A DNA stretch of 64,000 bases, taken from the NCBI RefSeq assembly GCF_004307995.1, contig NZ_SIRE01000027.1:62001-126000 (forward strand), in the 5' to 3' direction. Positions 7,020-16,196 of the stretch are shown in pieces. Both the position numbers and the translations under genes were made by a program. Origin of the DNA: Paenibacillus thalictri (lineage in GTDB: Bacteria > Bacillota > Bacilli > Paenibacillales > NBRC-103111). The notes under the pieces are model-generated. The model was given only the letters and a program-made list of their open reading frames with translations, was not told the DNA's origin and made no database searches. Numbering within the stretch: the stretch's first letter is position 1; the number at the start of each line of letters is the position of its first letter.

Positions 7020-9125
7020 TTGACTTTCAAATGGGCCATCGCTATAATAGCGGCTTTATCGTTATCCTCAGCCCTGCCCTCCGTCGCTTCCGCTGCACAA
7101 TCTACCTCCCCCCAGGTCGTTTTTAACGGTGAAGTCATCTTCTTCGAACAGACGCCTTTCATGCAAGGAGAAACGTTATATGTGCCGATGCGGTCTTTTC
7201 TGGAAAAGCTGGGTTTCGAGGTTGCCTGGGAGGCGTCAGCCGGTTCGGTTACCGCAACCAATAAAGAGTTGAAGCTGGAATTCAGACCGGGCAGCGCTAT
7301 CGTGCTTGTCAACGGCATCGTCACAGATATCGGGTATGTCACCCTTTCCAAAGAAGACTCCTTATGGATCCCGCTGCAGCCGCTCATTACCTTAATCGGC
7401 GGGCGTACCGTGTGGAATCCATTGTCGCAAACCGTTTACGTCAAACCCGATTTGGCGACCTATATTATAAACGTGCTGCAAAATGAAGCCGACCGGCTCA
7501 CCTACGAGGGCGACACGCGATTTGCTCTAAAGCAAGGTGCCGGCAAACTGTTCTTGGACGGACAGCTGTGGTATGAAGGACTGTTTACAGATAACCAGCT
7601 TGACGGAGTCGGACAAATTTATGAGAACGGGCGGCTTTTATACGACGGGACATTTCAAAACAATATGCCCAGCGGCAGCGGCACTTTAACTTATTCGAAC
7701 GGAGATACATATACCGGACAATTTGCCGGCGGCAAACCGCAAGGCAGCGGCACTTACTCCATCAGAGGCAAGATCGCCTATTCCGGCGACTGGAAAGACG
7801 GGACGATGGACGGCTTCGGCAGACTGTACACAAGCGACGGCAAATCGGCGTTTGAGGGCGGCTTTGTCCGCAACCAGCGAACCGGCTACGGTGTCAGCTT
7901 TAACGAAAACGGCAACAAGTCTTACGAGGGCAATTGGAAAAACGGCCTGAAAGACGGGCAAGGCAAATCGTTCGATAAGGACGGCAAAATCGAATATGAA
8001 GGCGGCTGGAAAAACGATAAAAAAGAGGGTTCCGGCACGACCTACATGCATTACGCTGGCAATTTCTTGACTACCTCGGGTGAAAAAGTGCTCAATACGG
8101 TCAGCGAACCCGCTATCGAAATCCAAAAAGTCCGCTACGTCGGCGACAGGCTGCTGAGCTCCGAGGATAAATTCGTTTACCGCGGACCGCAATCCGGCGA
8201 CGGCCTGCCCCACGGTTTGGGCGAGCTGTTGAGGTCGACTTCCAGATCGGCTACCGAAAAGGGGGTTATTAGAAATAACCAGATCTATTACGAAGGTGAT
8301 TTTGTCTACGGCGAAATGACGGGACGTGGGATCCTTTACGATAACAGCGGTAATCCGGTCTATGAGGGTGAAATGGTGAAAGGCGTCCGCCAAGGGCAAG
8401 GCATTCTTTACACCGGAGGTGTTGTGTATTACGAAGGCGGCTGGTATGAAGGCAAGGAAAGCGGAACCGGACGAATCTACAAATATGACAGTGAATTCAC
8501 CGGGCCCGATTTCGCAGGACGTGCCGGAGTGTACATGTTCGAAGGCCAATACACGGCTGGCAAGCTGGTGAAAAACGGAAATATTTATAAATACTACGGA
8601 CCTTTCTCGGGAGGCAAAGCGGAGGGCTTCGGACATATTGTGCTGCTTTACGATTTGGACAGCGAAACGAGACCGTCGCTGCCGCTGCTGGAGAAAACGG
8701 AAGGCAAGCTGCTGTACGAAGGCGACTTCAAGAACGGCCTGCGCGAAGGCAAAGGCAAGCAATACAAGGACTACCAGCTTGTCTACGACGGCGACTATAA
8801 GAAAGGCGTCAAAGAGGGCACCGGCAAATATTATGAGAACAGCACCGTATATGAAGGACCGTTCGTCAACGATGTTCGTTCCGGCAAAGGCATCGTGACC
8901 AACCGTTACGGCAGCAAAATTTACGAAGGCGAATACAAAAACGATATGAAAAACGGCTATGGCAAGCAATATGACGATTTCGGCAAGTTGGCGTACGAAG
9001 GCGAATTCAAAAGCGATCTTCGCCACGGCTATGGCAAGCTTTATAATTCGGACGGCGAAACAACGTATTATGAAGGCGAATTCCGCGAGGATAAGCTTTT
9101 GGCCGACTGGCTCAGAGACAGATAA
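7020..9125 (+). CDS. exported MORN-repeat protein with copper-amine-oxidase-like N-terminal domain
   Basis: Protein of 701 residues. The TTG at 7020 was chosen because GGGAG lies about 9 bases upstream and the product then begins with a classic signal peptide (hydrophobic core, cleavage near SVASAA). Residues about 28-145 form a copper-amine-oxidase-N-like stalk domain (VPMRSFLEKLGFEVAWE). The rest is about 18 MORN-type repeats of the form YEGxFKNGxxxGxGxxY, with two irregular breaks near residues 345 and 500. MORN repeats are usually cytosolic lipid or protein-binding arrays, so an exported array is notable. A terminator separates it from the SLH protein that follows; both are likely surface proteins. 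Partner and role are unknown. Confidence 0.85.
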   Translation: MTFKWAIAIIAALSLSSALPSVASAAQSTSPQVVFNGEVIFFEQTPFMQGETLYVPMRSFLEKLGFEVAWEASAGSVTATNKELKLEFRPGSAIVLVNGIVTDIGYVTLSKEDSLWIPLQPLITLIGGRTVWNPLSQTVYVKPDLATYIINVLQNEADRLTYEGDTRFALKQGAGKLFLDGQLWYEGLFTDNQLDGVGQIYENGRLLYDGTFQNNMPSGSGTLTYSNGDTYTGQFAGGKPQGSGTYSIRGKIAYSGDWKDGTMDGFGRLYTSDGKSAFEGGFVRNQRTGYGVSFNENGNKSYEGNWKNGLKDGQGKSFDKDGKIEYEGGWKNDKKEGSGTTYMHYAGNFLTTSGEKVLNTVSEPAIEIQKVRYVGDRLLSSEDKFVYRGPQSGDGLPHGLGELLRSTSRSATEKGVIRNNQIYYEGDFVYGEMTGRGILYDNSGNPVYEGEMVKGVRQGQGILYTGGVVYYEGGWYEGKESGTGRIYKYDSEFTGPDFAGRAGVYMFEGQYTAGKLVKNGNIYKYYGPFSGGKAEGFGHIVLLYDLDSETRPSLPLLEKTEGKLLYEGDFKNGLREGKGKQYKDYQLVYDGDYKKGVKEGTGKYYENSTVYEGPFVNDVRSGKGIVTNRYGSKIYEGEYKNDMKNGYGKQYDDFGKLAYEGEFKSDLRHGYGKLYNSDGETTYYEGEFREDKLLADWLRDR

Positions 9126-9128
9126 ACC

Positions 9129-9158
9129 GGCGGGCGCCATGCCCGCTAACGTTTTTTT
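9129..9158 (+). terminator. intrinsic terminator between MORN and SLH genes
   Basis: GCGGGC pairs with GCCCGC around a GCCAT loop, followed by a seven-T run after TAACG. It lies between the MORN stop codon and the ribosome binding site of the next gene, so it may act as a partial terminator. Confidence 0.65.
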
Positions 9159-9179
9159 CAATTGGATGGAGGAATTGAC

Positions 9180-11147
9180 GTGAACAGCAAGACCGTCGTT
9201 TATATCGTTTTGTTCGCTTTTTGTTTACTTGCCGGAACGATGGGCTTTTGCGGCATCGACGGTCCTAACAAGTCGTCCGTTGTCAACCCGCTTGCTGCCG
9301 GCACGGTCTCTGCGGCCACTTACAGCAGTCAGGACAGTACCTCGCTGCTGAACTCCCTTGCGCTTAGCGTTTCGGGAGCGGATTTGACTCCGGGGTTCAG
9401 CCCTACCCAATATGCTTATTCGGCAACGGTCGACTATTCGGTAGACAAGCTCAATATCAACGCAACGGCGGAAAATCCGGCCGCTAGAGTGCTGATTAGC
9501 GGTTCGGAAACCAACTCGTATCCTGCTGCATTAAACGTCGGCAAAAATACGTTCCAGATCGTGGTGACCTCCCCCGATAAATCGAGTATCTCAACGTATA
9601 CGATCGTCATCACCCGCAGTCTCGCTTCCGCAGACAGCTATCTCAGCGGATTGTCGGTAAACACCGGCCGCCTGGATCATAGCTTCGAACGCGACCGGTT
9701 TGAATATTTGGTCATCGTGGACCACTCTGTGGATTATCTCTATATCTCCGCGGCGGCTTCCAACATCAACTCCAAAATTTCGGCGGGCAGCAACTCGGTG
9801 ACCGGATCGGGGATGTTCCGGAACATCGACAAGCTGACAGACGGAGAAACCTTGATAAACATCACCGTCACCTCCGAAGACGGCACATCCCAGGTATATA
9901 AAATTACCATCCGCCGGGGAACGGAAGTTATCGTCACCTCAGGCAGCCAGACGGCTTCCGCCGGTCTCGATTATGTCTCCCCCGCAGCCCAAACGGAATC
10001 CAAAGACGAAAACTCGGGTTCCGTGCTGAACGTCAAAGCTTCGGCCGATGATATCAAAACGGCGCTGGGCAACCCGTCGGTTTCCAGAGCCGTTATCGAC
10101 GCTACCAGCTATTCCGCGATCGGCAAAACGGTTGTGACGTTAACCGGCAGTCTGTTGAAAGCCGCTGCGGACAAAAACAAAGCGATCGTGATTCAGACCA
10201 ACAAGACATCTTTGGAGCTGCCGCCGGGTTCGGTCACCGTTTCCGCCGATGACGAAGAATTCAAATGGACGATCCGAGACATGGAAAACGGCGAAGCCGC
10301 CCTGTTAGCCAGACCCGCAGGGGTGGTTTCCGTACCGGCCGCCGTTGACATTACTTTATTCAAAAACGGAGTGCAGGTACCACAGCCGAACAAGCCGCTT
10401 CCTATTTCCATCAAAGCGGATCCTACGAAATACAAAAACGCAAGCAAGCTGGGAGCCTATGGATACAATGCTTCCAAAGGCGTTTGGGAATATATCGGCG
10501 GCACGATCAACTCCGACGGCGCCATACTGTTCACCATCGACCGGTATGCCAATTATGCCATCATGGAATATGCCGCTTCTTTTAGGGACACCGCAGGGCA
10601 TTGGGCTGAATCTTACATTCAAGCGCTGGAGGCCAAACATATCGCAAGCGGAGTATCCGACCAGTTGTTTGCCCCGGATGCCAACATTACGCGTGCGGAG
10701 TTTGCGGCTTTGCTCGTTCGGGCGCTCAATGTGAATGTTCCGGAAAAAAGCGGATTTAACGATGTTCCTTCCGATGCCTGGTATCGCAGCGAAGTCGGCA
10801 AAGCTTACGCCGCCAAGCTGATCGACGGAATCGGCGAGAACACCTTCGCTCCAAATCAGACGATAACACGGGAACAGATGGCGGTGATGATGATTCGCGC
10901 CTATTCTTTCAAGACAGGCGTCCGGGTGCAGGACATGGTTAGCCCCCGCGAATCAAAATATACCGACGAGAGTGCCGCCTCCGATTGGGCCCGTCGCAGC
11001 ATTCGGCTTACCGACGCCGCGGAATTGATGAACGGTAACCCGGACGGGACGTTCCAGCCTCAAGAGCGGGCCACGCGCGCGCAAGCCATCGCGGTGCTGA
11101 GCCGCTTGCTCGACCGCACGGCAGCGGCGGCCCCTTCGTCGCGATAA
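9180..11147 (+). CDS. SLH-domain surface protein with cadherin-like domains
   Basis: Protein of 655 residues. GTG at 9180 has GGAGGA 7 bases upstream. An N-terminal hydrophobic segment serves as signal peptide. Two cadherin-like beta-sandwich domains follow (about residues 52-145 and 148-245), with the marks LNSLALS, FSPTQYAYSATVDYSV and YTIVITR. A middle beta-rich region follows. The C-terminus holds three SLH domains (FRDTAGHWAESYI; FNDVPSDAWYRSEV; YTDESAASDWARRSI), which anchor proteins to pyruvylated cell-wall polymer. It is therefore expected on the outer surface of the wall. Its middle function is not recognised. Confidence 0.9.
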   Translation: MNSKTVVYIVLFAFCLLAGTMGFCGIDGPNKSSVVNPLAAGTVSAATYSSQDSTSLLNSLALSVSGADLTPGFSPTQYAYSATVDYSVDKLNINATAENPAARVLISGSETNSYPAALNVGKNTFQIVVTSPDKSSISTYTIVITRSLASADSYLSGLSVNTGRLDHSFERDRFEYLVIVDHSVDYLYISAAASNINSKISAGSNSVTGSGMFRNIDKLTDGETLINITVTSEDGTSQVYKITIRRGTEVIVTSGSQTASAGLDYVSPAAQTESKDENSGSVLNVKASADDIKTALGNPSVSRAVIDATSYSAIGKTVVTLTGSLLKAAADKNKAIVIQTNKTSLELPPGSVTVSADDEEFKWTIRDMENGEAALLARPAGVVSVPAAVDITLFKNGVQVPQPNKPLPISIKADPTKYKNASKLGAYGYNASKGVWEYIGGTINSDGAILFTIDRYANYAIMEYAASFRDTAGHWAESYIQALEAKHIASGVSDQLFAPDANITRAEFAALLVRALNVNVPEKSGFNDVPSDAWYRSEVGKAYAAKLIDGIGENTFAPNQTITREQMAVMMIRAYSFKTGVRVQDMVSPRESKYTDESAASDWARRSIRLTDAAELMNGNPDGTFQPQERATRAQAIAVLSRLLDRTAAAAPSSR

Positions 11148-11172
11148 CGCCGCACACTCCTGCGGCGATTTT
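11148..11172 (+). terminator. intrinsic terminator after the SLH gene
   Basis: CGCCGCA pairs with TGCGGCG across a 6-base loop, followed by ATTTT. The run of T is short, so it may be moderate in strength. Confidence 0.65.
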
Positions 11173-11241
11173 GGGAAACAGGTGCCTGCTTTGTGCTATT
11201 GAGGGCGCTCATCCTCTACCTACAAAGCGGCATTGATAACA

Positions 11242-11287
11242 AAAATAACCTTGACCCGCGTCTTTGCCGAGCGGCCAAGGTTATTTT
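11242..11287 (-). terminator. terminator after the sulfatase gene
   Basis: A perfect 12-bp inverted repeat AAAATAACCTTG/CAAGGTTATTTT lies just past the sulfatase stop. On the minus strand the stem is followed by a T-rich stretch. The AT-rich outer stem would also let it work in both directions between convergent genes. Confidence 0.75.
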
Positions 11288-11291
11288 GCGC

Positions 11292-12671
11292 TCACAGCTT
11301 CTTGCGCACTTCAGCGATGTCCAGCCTTCGCTGCGAGCCAGGGCGGCTTGGAGCGGCGACAATTGCCGGGACGGCTTCACCGGCCTGCTGCATGCGGCGA
11401 AGCAACCGTCCCTTCAACTCTTCCGCCACGCCGTGAAACGACTCGACTCCGACAAGATTGTTCAGCTCGTAAGGATCCGCCTGCAAATCGTATAAAAATT
11501 CCTCTGTGTATACATCCGAACCGGCATCGTTCCAGCCATCTTTCTCCGGCGCGGAAACGCTGTATTTCCAGCGAGGCGTGCGCACAGCTCGGGCGACTTG
11601 GCTTTCGCTGATTTGCAGAAACGCTTCCTCCGGCCATTCGGTTCGTTCACCGCGAACCAGTGGCATAACGGATCGTCCCTGCATGCGCTCCGGCACTTCA
11701 AGGCCTGCCGCATCAAGCAGCGTCGGCGGCAAGTCGATCAAGCTGACCATCTCGCGGATTTGCCCGCGGTGCCGGAAGCCCGGACCCCATACCGCCGTCG
11801 GGACACGAATCGAACTTTCGTGACAGGAACGCTTGTATTCTCCGTTGCGTGTCTTGAAATGGCAGCCATGATCCGAGGTGAACAAGATGATCGTATCCTC
11901 CAGCATGTTCAGGCTTTTCAGCGCGTCCATCAGCCTCCCAAGCGCTTCATCCAGCCGTTTGACCATGCCGTAATAGCCGCCCAGGTGCTGTGGCGCGGTC
12001 CCTCCAAGCGCCGCCAAATCCGGCGGTGTCCAGCGTCCCGTATACATCTCGGCATAACCGTCCGGCGCCGGATAATCGTCCCGATGATTTTGATGATGCG
12101 GCTCCAGGTACGACAGGAACAGGAAAAACGGCTCGTGCCGGTGCGCATCTATATATCGGATAGCCGCATCGGTCTGCGCATCTACCCGGTAACCCGGCAG
12201 CTTGACCTCTTTCATATCGTTGTCATACAGCACGGTATCGTAAGCGTCTGAGGAAAACTCCAGCAGGTTGGCGGCAAGCCAATATTCATATCCGCCCCGC
12301 TCGTTTTCCGGGACCGGCTCTTGCCCCGCCAAATGCCATTTGCCAATATACCCGGTGGTGTATCCGGCTGCCTTGAAATCATGGGCCAGCGTCGGCTCGT
12401 CCTCCGGCAGCGGAATGCCGTTGCGATAGCAGCCGCTGGCGGTAGCATACCGCCCGGTTTGCAAACAGGAGCGGGCAGGCCCGCAGACCGGCTGACACGT
12501 AAACGAGTGAAACAGATGTGTCCCTTCTCTGGCAATCCGGTCGAAATTCGGCGTCAGCTGCAGCGGATTGCCGTGCGCGCCGGTCGTATCCCAGCGCTGC
12601 TGGTCGGTAAAAAACACAATCACATTCGGCTGGTCTTTCCCATCGTTACGATTTTCTGTTGCTTCGCTCAT
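11292..12671 (-). CDS. type I sulfatase (arylsulfatase A-like)
   Basis: Protein of 459 residues of the alkaline-phosphatase superfamily. It starts NVIVFFTDQQRWDT, carrying the first metal-binding aspartates. The formylglycine motif is CGPARSCLQTGRYA, a C-x-P-x-R type that needs conversion of Cys by a maturation enzyme. GKWHL and the later TSDHG motif complete the metal site. ATG at 12671 has GGGAGG 7 bases upstream. A GTG 31 codons earlier has a site only 3 bases away and adds an unlikely extension. No signal peptide is seen, so the enzyme is probably cytosolic. It is the last gene of the ABC-transporter unit, suggesting desulfation of an imported sulfated saccharide; no glycoside hydrolase is present. 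Confidence 0.88.
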   Translation of the reverse strand: MSEATENRNDGKDQPNVIVFFTDQQRWDTTGAHGNPLQLTPNFDRIAREGTHLFHSFTCQPVCGPARSCLQTGRYATASGCYRNGIPLPEDEPTLAHDFKAAGYTTGYIGKWHLAGQEPVPENERGGYEYWLAANLLEFSSDAYDTVLYDNDMKEVKLPGYRVDAQTDAAIRYIDAHRHEPFFLFLSYLEPHHQNHRDDYPAPDGYAEMYTGRWTPPDLAALGGTAPQHLGGYYGMVKRLDEALGRLMDALKSLNMLEDTIILFTSDHGCHFKTRNGEYKRSCHESSIRVPTAVWGPGFRHRGQIREMVSLIDLPPTLLDAAGLEVPERMQGRSVMPLVRGERTEWPEEAFLQISESQVARAVRTPRWKYSVSAPEKDGWNDAGSDVYTEEFLYDLQADPYELNNLVGVESFHGVAEELKGRLLRRMQQAGEAVPAIVAAPSRPGSQRRLDIAEVRKKL

Positions 12672-12783
12672 TGCGATTCCTCCCTGTTCTCGGCACGTCG
12701 CCCAAACCCGGAGGCGGCATAACTCCGGACTTCTGCCGCTTAAGCCCGCCTCCCGGCGGCGCACTTTCCTCCGTTATTTCACT

Positions 12784-13722
12784 TTACCATAATCCGCTGC
12801 CGCCGAGCCGCCTGGCCGCCCAATTAGAGAACAGCAGCATCATCAATCCTACAACCGACTGAAACAACCCGGCAGCGGCGGCAAGCGGATATCTCCCCAT
12901 CGTCAGTCCGACGCGGTACACGTATGTATCCAAGATGTCAGCTACATTGTAAACCAGCGGATTGTACAAAATAAACACCTGATCGAAACCCGCCGACAAA
13001 ATATGTCCGGTACGCAAAATAAGCAGGATAACAATCGTGGAAGCGATAGCCGGCAGCGTCACATATTTGACCATCTGCAGCCGGTTGGCCCCGTCCATCC
13101 GGGCGGCCTCGTAGAGCTCGGGGTTAATCCCGGCGATCGCCGCCAAAAAAATGACCGTGCCCCAGCCCGCTTCCTTCCAAATGTTCGACCATACAAGCAG
13201 CGAGCGAAAATGCTCGGGTTGCATCACCGGCGACTTCTCAAAGCCAAGCAGCGCCAATATGCCGTTGCTCGGCGACAGCAGCGTAAACATCATCCCGCCC
13301 AGCACTACCCACGAAAGAAAATGCGGAAAATAAACGATCGTTTGAATAATCCGTTTGAACGTGCCGTTCAGCACCTCGTTGAGCAGCAAGGCCAGCACGA
13401 TTGGGGCCGGAAAACCAAATATCAGCTTATAGAAGCTGATGATGATCGTATTTTGAAAAGCGGTCCAGAAATCGTCCGTCTGAAACAACATACGGAACCA
13501 TTTCAGTCCCGCCCAAGCGCTGTCCATAATGCCGACAGACAATTTATAGTCTTTAAAAGCGATCAATATCCCGGCCATCGGCACATACTTAAACACTAGA
13601 AAATAAACAAGGCCGGGGAACAAAAGCAAATAATGATACTTATACCGTTTTACGTTTCGGATGAGCCTGCCGGTCCGGACTTTGCCCATTCCGGACGATG
13701 CAAGCGCAGCTGGCTGTCCCAT
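12784..13722 (-). CDS. sugar ABC transporter permease, LplB-type
   Basis: Protein of 312 residues with about six membrane segments and the transporter loop signature EAARMDGANRLQMVKYVTLP, typical of carbohydrate ABC permeases of the MalF/LplB kind. The N-terminus RYKYHYLLLFPGLVYFLVFKY is characteristic of Paenibacillus LplB-type permeases. ATG at 13722 was chosen because CGGAGGT lies 8 bases upstream; a 7-codon longer frame includes that site. It pairs with the permease at 17.8-18.6 kb, but binding protein and regulator genes lie between them. No ATPase gene is present, as is usual when a shared MsmX-type ATPase serves several importers. Confidence 0.9.
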   Translation of the reverse strand: MGQPAALASSGMGKVRTGRLIRNVKRYKYHYLLLFPGLVYFLVFKYVPMAGILIAFKDYKLSVGIMDSAWAGLKWFRMLFQTDDFWTAFQNTIIISFYKLIFGFPAPIVLALLLNEVLNGTFKRIIQTIVYFPHFLSWVVLGGMMFTLLSPSNGILALLGFEKSPVMQPEHFRSLLVWSNIWKEAGWGTVIFLAAIAGINPELYEAARMDGANRLQMVKYVTLPAIASTIVILLILRTGHILSAGFDQVFILYNPLVYNVADILDTYVYRVGLTMGRYPLAAAAGLFQSVVGLMMLLFSNWAARRLGGSGLW

Positions 13723-13841
13723 CGTTTCAACCTCCGTTGTCATTCAATTCCGCTCATGCCATCCGTGCCGTTTCTAACAGCTTCATCCTGCATTTGGCCT
13801 GCGGCAGATATGCAGCCCCCGGCGGCAGCCCCGCATCCGTC

Positions 13842-16196
13842 TTAAACTCCGGTCTGTTCATCCGGAAGCGGCGATTTGTTTTTCAGCAGCTTTTTGCGGT
13901 ATTCTCCGGGTGTAATGCCTTCGTATTTTTTAAAAAACCGGATGAAGCTGTGGGCATCCTGGTAACCTACCAAACCGCTGATCTCCTGCAGCGAATATCG
14001 TGATACGGCCAGCAGCTCCTTGCTGCGGGCGATGCGCAGCCGGGTCAAATATTCGAGCGGCGGCTTGCCCGTTTCCATTTTAAAAATCCGGCTTAAATAG
14101 CTGCTGCTCAGCCCCACATAATCGGCGATATCGGCAATTGAAATGACACTGTGAAAGTGGCTTTCGATATATTCAACCGCCTTGGCGACGTACACGTTGT
14201 CGCCCGTTTTATCGAGCTGGTCTCCGAGCCTTGTAGCGAGCATATGCACATAACGGGAAATAAAGCGGTGCAGCTCCTCGTTATTCGGGCATTTGCTAAT
14301 ATCGAGCAGGTTCATGCCAATCGTCGTATCGTAGCCCTGTTGGTATAACTCGTGAATCGTATTGCTGAGCAGCATCAGGATTGTTTCCAGCAGCCTTTCA
14401 CGGGAATCGTACCGGCTGTAAATATACTGCTTGAAAAAAGCGTCGACCGTCGATTCGGCCAGCTCCGCATTAGCCGCAATCAAATGGCCGGCCAGCTCCT
14501 TTTGGATATGAAGTGGATATTCCAACCGGGTGTCCGCCTCCATTTCCTGCATAAACACAATGTCGTTTTTGTTAATCAGCGCTTTACAGGCAATCACCCG
14601 CTTCGCTTCCAGATAAGATTGAGAGATGCCCGCATAATGAAAGTGGCATCCGCCGACCGCAAATTGTACGGAAATCCCCAGCTCTGTTTGCAACATGGCG
14701 TTGATGCCGTTGAAATGCTCCGTCATCTTCGTTTTGAGATCCTGATCGAAGTCCGCTCGCCCGATATTGAGGATAAATCCGAGCTGCCCGTGCTCCAGCA
14801 TCGTTCCTGCGGCCCAGACCAGTTCGGGTAAAGCGTTTTCAACGATACTGAATACCATCAGCGACAGCTGGCTGTCCTTCTCCTCTTGATAATTCGGGAC
14901 TACAATTAACACCGCAAAATATTCATAAGCAAAATACAACCCCGCCTGCAGCAGCTGCGTTCGAATCAGTTCGGTGTCGACCACATGATCGTTCAGCAGC
15001 ATATAGATCAGCCTATGCTTAACGATCGGCTTATTTTGCTCCATCGCCAGCTTGATCTGCTCGTTCTCGCGAACGATCCGTTTCCAAGGCCGGTACATGC
15101 GCAGCGACAGCATATACGAAGCGATCAGCCCCAGTATAGTAACCAGCAGCGCAATGCGCAGAACCTCCCACTTCTTCACGTCCATGCCTTGCTGGTACGC
15201 GCTGTAAGGCGCATCCATGACATAAATCCATGAATTAAATCGCGATTTTACATAGGTGACGAGATGCTGTTCGCCACGTTCATCCGTGACGACACGGGAT
15301 CCGGAAGCGCTGGATGCGGGTATACCGCCGATCGAAGCGCGAATCGCGCCCGGCTGGCTTTCGTAGACGGTCTCCCCGGTGTCGCCGCGCACAATGTACA
15401 CGTTGCTGAGATCGGCACCCGCCATTTTGCCTAATATCTCAAAAAATACGTCCTTCTTCACATTAACGACCAGATAACCAAGCGCGTCCTTAGATGTGAG
15501 CGGCAGCGGTTTGGCGAAGCTGATGACATCCACCTCAGGGTCCATATTGCGGTGCAGACGCCGAACCTCGTAGTCGTTGGGATTAGCGGCCGGCCCCCGG
15601 CTGGCGATACCGTCGATAAACGCCTTATCGTAGAACTCCGCTCTGCGGTAAAAACCTTCTCCCGTCGTCAGCACCTTATCGTTCAGCTTGAAAAACACGT
15701 ACAGCGAATAAATCAACCTGTTCGTCGAAATCTGGTTTCTGATCGTTTCCTTGAGCTGCTGAAAATCGTAAATATCATATACAAACGGGTTCATCAGCTT
15801 TTCGTTCAAATTCGGATTCATCGAGAACTGGACCGCCAAATTGTCGATATTGTCCACAACCATGCGGGTTTGCGACATCAAATACTGCAGATCGGTCAAG
15901 GCGTATTTCTCGAACTCTTCTTTTTTCTCCTTGGACAGATGATAATAATACATCACGCTAATGACCGCCACCGGAATAAAGACGGTTATCAAATAAGAGA
16001 CGAACATTTTGTACAAGAACGGTTTTCGGTTGCTTTGGGCCACACGCTTCCCTCCCGAATGCGCTGCCTTCCGAAGAGCAGCGGCAAACCTATTATTCAT
16101 CATAAGTTCGATATTCGGAAACGATACCCTTTTTTTGGCATGGGAAGGAGCGTGGGCCCGCGGCGGCCGCTGCATCATTTTTTCGTCTTTTTCCAC
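13842..16196 (-). CDS. membrane-anchored AraC-family regulator
   Basis: Protein of up to 784 residues. A transmembrane segment near residues 60-85 and a second near 350-370 flank an extracytoplasmic sensor region. The C-terminal 100 residues hold two AraC-type helix-turn-helix units (IADIADYVGLSSSYLSRIF; LQEISGLVGYQDAHSFIRFF). Such regulators occur beside sugar ABC importers and likely sense extracellular substrate or the binding protein. The frame overlaps the end of the upstream binding-protein gene by 22 bases, suggesting translational coupling. The exact start is unclear: GTG at 16196 has the site too close, while later ATG codons lack good sites. Confidence 0.85.
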   Translation of the reverse strand: MEKDEKMMQRPPRAHAPSHAKKRVSFPNIELMMNNRFAAALRKAAHSGGKRVAQSNRKPFLYKMFVSYLITVFIPVAVISVMYYYHLSKEKKEEFEKYALTDLQYLMSQTRMVVDNIDNLAVQFSMNPNLNEKLMNPFVYDIYDFQQLKETIRNQISTNRLIYSLYVFFKLNDKVLTTGEGFYRRAEFYDKAFIDGIASRGPAANPNDYEVRRLHRNMDPEVDVISFAKPLPLTSKDALGYLVVNVKKDVFFEILGKMAGADLSNVYIVRGDTGETVYESQPGAIRASIGGIPASSASGSRVVTDERGEQHLVTYVKSRFNSWIYVMDAPYSAYQQGMDVKKWEVLRIALLVTILGLIASYMLSLRMYRPWKRIVRENEQIKLAMEQNKPIVKHRLIYMLLNDHVVDTELIRTQLLQAGLYFAYEYFAVLIVVPNYQEEKDSQLSLMVFSIVENALPELVWAAGTMLEHGQLGFILNIGRADFDQDLKTKMTEHFNGINAMLQTELGISVQFAVGGCHFHYAGISQSYLEAKRVIACKALINKNDIVFMQEMEADTRLEYPLHIQKELAGHLIAANAELAESTVDAFFKQYIYSRYDSRERLLETILMLLSNTIHELYQQGYDTTIGMNLLDISKCPNNEELHRFISRYVHMLATRLGDQLDKTGDNVYVAKAVEYIESHFHSVISIADIADYVGLSSSYLSRIFKMETGKPPLEYLTRLRIARSKELLAVSRYSLQEISGLVGYQDAHSFIRFFKKYEGITPGEYRKKLLKNKSPLPDEQTGV

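Noticed and set aside
7686..9161. Antisense frame of 491 codons over the MORN repeats
   Set aside because: A shadow of the repetitive MORN codons; no start signal or recognisable domain.
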